This document shows, piece by piece, positions 62,078 to 64,000 of a stretch of 64,000 nt of DNA. The stretch comes from JAGCJX01 sp045638645 (GTDB lineage: Bacteria; Bacteroidota; Bacteroidia; Bacteroidales; UBA932): the NCBI GenBank assembly GCA_045638645.1, contig JAZUBU010000002.1, positions 124,001 through 188,000 on the forward strand. The letters are read 5' to 3'. The notes beneath the pieces were generated by a model that did no database searches, was not told the origin of the DNA, and saw nothing but the letters and a program-made list of their open reading frames with translations. Made by a program: the position numbers and the translations under genes. Within the stretch, counting starts at the first letter, position 1. Every line of letters starts with the position of its first letter.

Positions 62078-62922
62078 TATTGCAAAATTTTAATGTTCAT
62101 ACTGATATCCATTGCCTTGACGGAGTGGGTCAATGCACCTACACTGATGTAGTCCACACCGACTTCCGCCACGGAACGAAGTCGTTCCAACGACATGTTG
62201 CCGGAAGCCTCTGTCTTGGCGCGGCCATCAATCATACGAACGGCTTCTGCCATGGTCGCATTGTCCATGTTGTCCAGCATGATGATGTCAGCTCCACCTT
62301 CCAGGGCCTGACGTACTTCTTCCAGGTTCGTGGTTTCGACTTCCAAACGGATGCTCAAGGGTTGGTTCCGTTTTACTGCGGCAATTGCATTCGGAATTCC
62401 TCCTGCAATCTTGATGTGGTTGTCCTTCAACATGACCATATCGTACAAGCCCATCCGGTGGTTCATGCCACCTCCGTGTTTCACGGCCATCTTGTCGAGT
62501 ACACGCATACCGGGAACGGTTTTCCGGGTATCCAACAGACGGGTACGGGTTCCTTCCAAGGCATCCACATAACGGGCTGTTTCGGTCGCAATACCGGACA
62601 TACGCTGTAAAATGTTCAACGACAAACGTTCACCACACAACAGGCAACGGTAGCTGGCCTCCATGCGCAGGATGATGTCCCCTGCTTCCACACGAGCTCC
62701 ATCCTCCACCAGCGGTTCCCACACAATATCTTTCTCAAAACGTTCGTACACCGAACGGATTACGCCCAAACCGGAAATCACGCCCGGAGCTTTGGCCTTC
62801 ATTTCTGCGACCGCACGGGTATAAACAGGAATGATTGCATTGGTACTGATGTCCCCGGTGGAAATATCTTCTTCAATCCCCAGGTCGATCAAACGATCGA
62901 TCAAGTCTTGGTAATTTGTCAT
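62077..62922 (-). CDS. nadC: Nicotinate-nucleotide pyrophosphorylase (quinolinate phosphoribosyltransferase)
   Basis: A 281-residue type II PRTase making nicotinate mononucleotide from quinolinate and PRPP. Seen: EDISTGDISTNAI, LNILQRMSGIATETARYV, DTRKTVPGMRVLDKMAVKHGGGMNHRMGLYDMVMLKDNHI and LEVETTNLEEVRQAL. The order nadB-nadC-nadA is one leftward operon. Confidence 0.96.
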   Translation of the reverse strand: MTNYQDLIDRLIDLGIEEDISTGDISTNAIIPVYTRAVAEMKAKAPGVISGLGVIRSVYERFEKDIVWEPLVEDGARVEAGDIILRMEASYRCLLCGERLSLNILQRMSGIATETARYVDALEGTRTRLLDTRKTVPGMRVLDKMAVKHGGGMNHRMGLYDMVMLKDNHIKIAGGIPNAIAAVKRNQPLSIRLEVETTNLEEVRQALEGGADIIMLDNMDNATMAEAVRMIDGRAKTEASGNMSLERLRSVAEVGVDYISVGALTHSVKAMDISMNIKILQ

Positions 62923-62944
62923 CTCTTTGTGTATTATCGGATTT

Positions 62945-64000
62945 CTAATTTTTCTTCACTGGAATTTCTTGCACAGGTTTTCCCTGCTGCTGAATGAGGT
63001 GCACCCGGAAACCGGGCATTTCCTTCGGATGGTCTTTGCGATAATGGCAACCCCGACTTTCCCGACGATGGAGAGCACCGGTCAGGATCAACCGGGCCGT
63101 TTCGCAAAGGTTGCGGCTCATTTCTTCGTAAACATCCCGCAGAGGAGCTTCGGACAGCTGGCAACGTGCCTGAACCGCATCCAGATCGGACAAGCCCTTC
63201 TGCAATCCAGCCTCGGTACGGATCAGACCGGCCTGATCCGAAAGGATGGTAGCCACTTCGTCCCGTACTTGGGCATACAGGCCTTCGCGACCGTCCTCTG
63301 CCTTCAAACCCATCGCATAATCACCGACCGGTTCCTTCCGGAATCCGGGTCGGCCGGACAAGGTATAATCTACGGCCCGTTTTCCAAACACCAAACATTC
63401 TATTAGTGAATTAGAAGCCAATCGGTTAGCACCCATAATACCGGTAGAAGCCAATTCCCCGCACACATACAAGTGGGACAAGTTGGTCTGACCATACTCT
63501 CCTGTACGAATGCCGCCCACCGTATAATGGGCCGCCGGAGCAATCGGAATCCGGTCCGTCATTTCGATCCCCAATTCCTTGCATTTAGCATCGATGGTCG
63601 GGAAACGGGAGCGGATCTTCTCCGGATCCAAGTGTTGCAAAGACAAATAAACATAGCCTTTGCCCTCCTGCCGGATCTGTTGGTCGATCTGCTGAGCCAC
63701 CACATCCCGCGGGGCCAACTCGGCCAATTCGTGGGCACCGACCATGAAGCGTTCTCCATGCAGGTTGATCAGGTAGGCTCCTTCGCCCCGTACGGCCTCA
63801 CTCACCAGAAAACTGTCGCCTTTCGGATGCACGATGGCGGTGGGATGGAACTGGATGAATTCCATGTCCTCGATCTCACACCCCGCCCGCCAGGCAATGG
63901 CCACACCGTCCCCGGTCGTGCTCTTGGGGTTGGTGGTTCTCCTGTAAATGGCGGCCGAGCCTCCACAGGCCAGGATCGTGTGAGAAGCCGTAAAGATATC
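62945..64000 (-). CDS. nadB: L-aspartate oxidase, 5' part outside window
   Basis: A partial flavoprotein: 351 codons to the stop at 62945 are present and the N-terminal FAD-binding part lies beyond the window. The frame is open to base 64000. Visible motifs: ILACGGSAAIYRRTTNPKSTTGDGVAMAWRAG-like region around 63900, MEFIQFHPTAI, EAVRGEGAYL, PAAHYTVGGI and GELASTGIMGANRLASNSL, and a C-terminal helical domain of the succinate dehydrogenase type. It oxidises aspartate to iminoaspartate for NadA. Confidence 0.95.
   Translation of the reverse strand, partial: DIFTASHTILACGGSAAIYRRTTNPKSTTGDGVAIAWRAGCEIEDMEFIQFHPTAIVHPKGDSFLVSEAVRGEGAYLINLHGERFMVGAHELAELAPRDVVAQQIDQQIRQEGKGYVYLSLQHLDPEKIRSRFPTIDAKCKELGIEMTDRIPIAPAAHYTVGGIRTGEYGQTNLSHLYVCGELASTGIMGANRLASNSLIECLVFGKRAVDYTLSGRPGFRKEPVGDYAMGLKAEDGREGLYAQVRDEVATILSDQAGLIRTEAGLQKGLSDLDAVQARCQLSEAPLRDVYEEMSRNLCETARLILTGALHRRESRGCHYRKDHPKEMPGFRVHLIQQQGKPVQEIPVKKN

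Overview
The window is a gene-dense stretch of a Bacteroidota chromosome, most likely order Bacteroidales. The pointers are the -7 element TAnnTTTG in front of many genes, few strong Shine-Dalgarno sites, a TonB receptor with a carboxypeptidase-regulatory-like domain, Bacteroidota-type gene families (DUF3078, BT_3928-type DoxX protein, WbqC, HECLGH-type dipeptidyl peptidase III, histone H1-like mini-protein), an lpxD-lpxC-lpxA run and a BACON lipoprotein. I cannot fix the family or genus. There is no rRNA, tRNA, CRISPR array, transposase, integrase or phage gene, and no gene-free stretch above 300 bases.

Layout. 1-11.5 kb: the 5' part of a CorC/HlyC-type membrane protein and a CBM9-like secreted protein, then a long leftward run: a copper-type metal module (HYC_CC_PP-like protein, TonB receptor, HMA protein), a GH9-deacetylase fusion, NfnA/NfnB and PruA. 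11.5-19 kb: SppA, a small accessory lipoprotein in an AT-rich pocket with a duplicated 31-base tail, the malic enzyme MaeB, and a BACON lipoprotein. 19-31.6 kb: one leftward run starting at ProS and passing through an unknown protein, DUF3078, TilS and a DHOD-like protein into GH2 and two GH20 glycosidases. 31.6-38 kb: an aromatic/basic repeat lipoprotein with a FadL-type porin, then lpxD-lpxC-lpxA-wbqC. 38-46.8 kb: rimP-nusA-infB, BT_3928-tmk, folP-purB. 46.8-59.8 kb: peptidases (M64, CPBP, C11, DPP III, M6) mixed with YjjG-like, FtsB/DivIC, ManA, Hsp15-like, Pth, L25, MarC and a histone-like gene. 59.8-64 kb: nadB(partial)-nadC-nadA-trkA.

How the genes fit together. The three exo-glycosidases (two GH20 and a GH2 mannosidase) and the GH9-deacetylase fusion point to trimming of GlcNAc- and mannose-containing glycans, but without the SusC/SusD pair and regulator of a classical polysaccharide utilisation locus. 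The many exported peptidases, together with PruA and the NfnAB transhydrogenase, fit a cell that also ferments peptides and amino acids.

The least expected features are an LpxC without the FabZ domain that is normally fused to it in this phylum, a RimP reduced to its N-terminal domain, a His-rich tail on ManA that contains the start codon of the next gene, a DHOD-like enzyme without the usual catalytic segment, and the GH9-deacetylase fusion. I found no clear new defence or mobile system.
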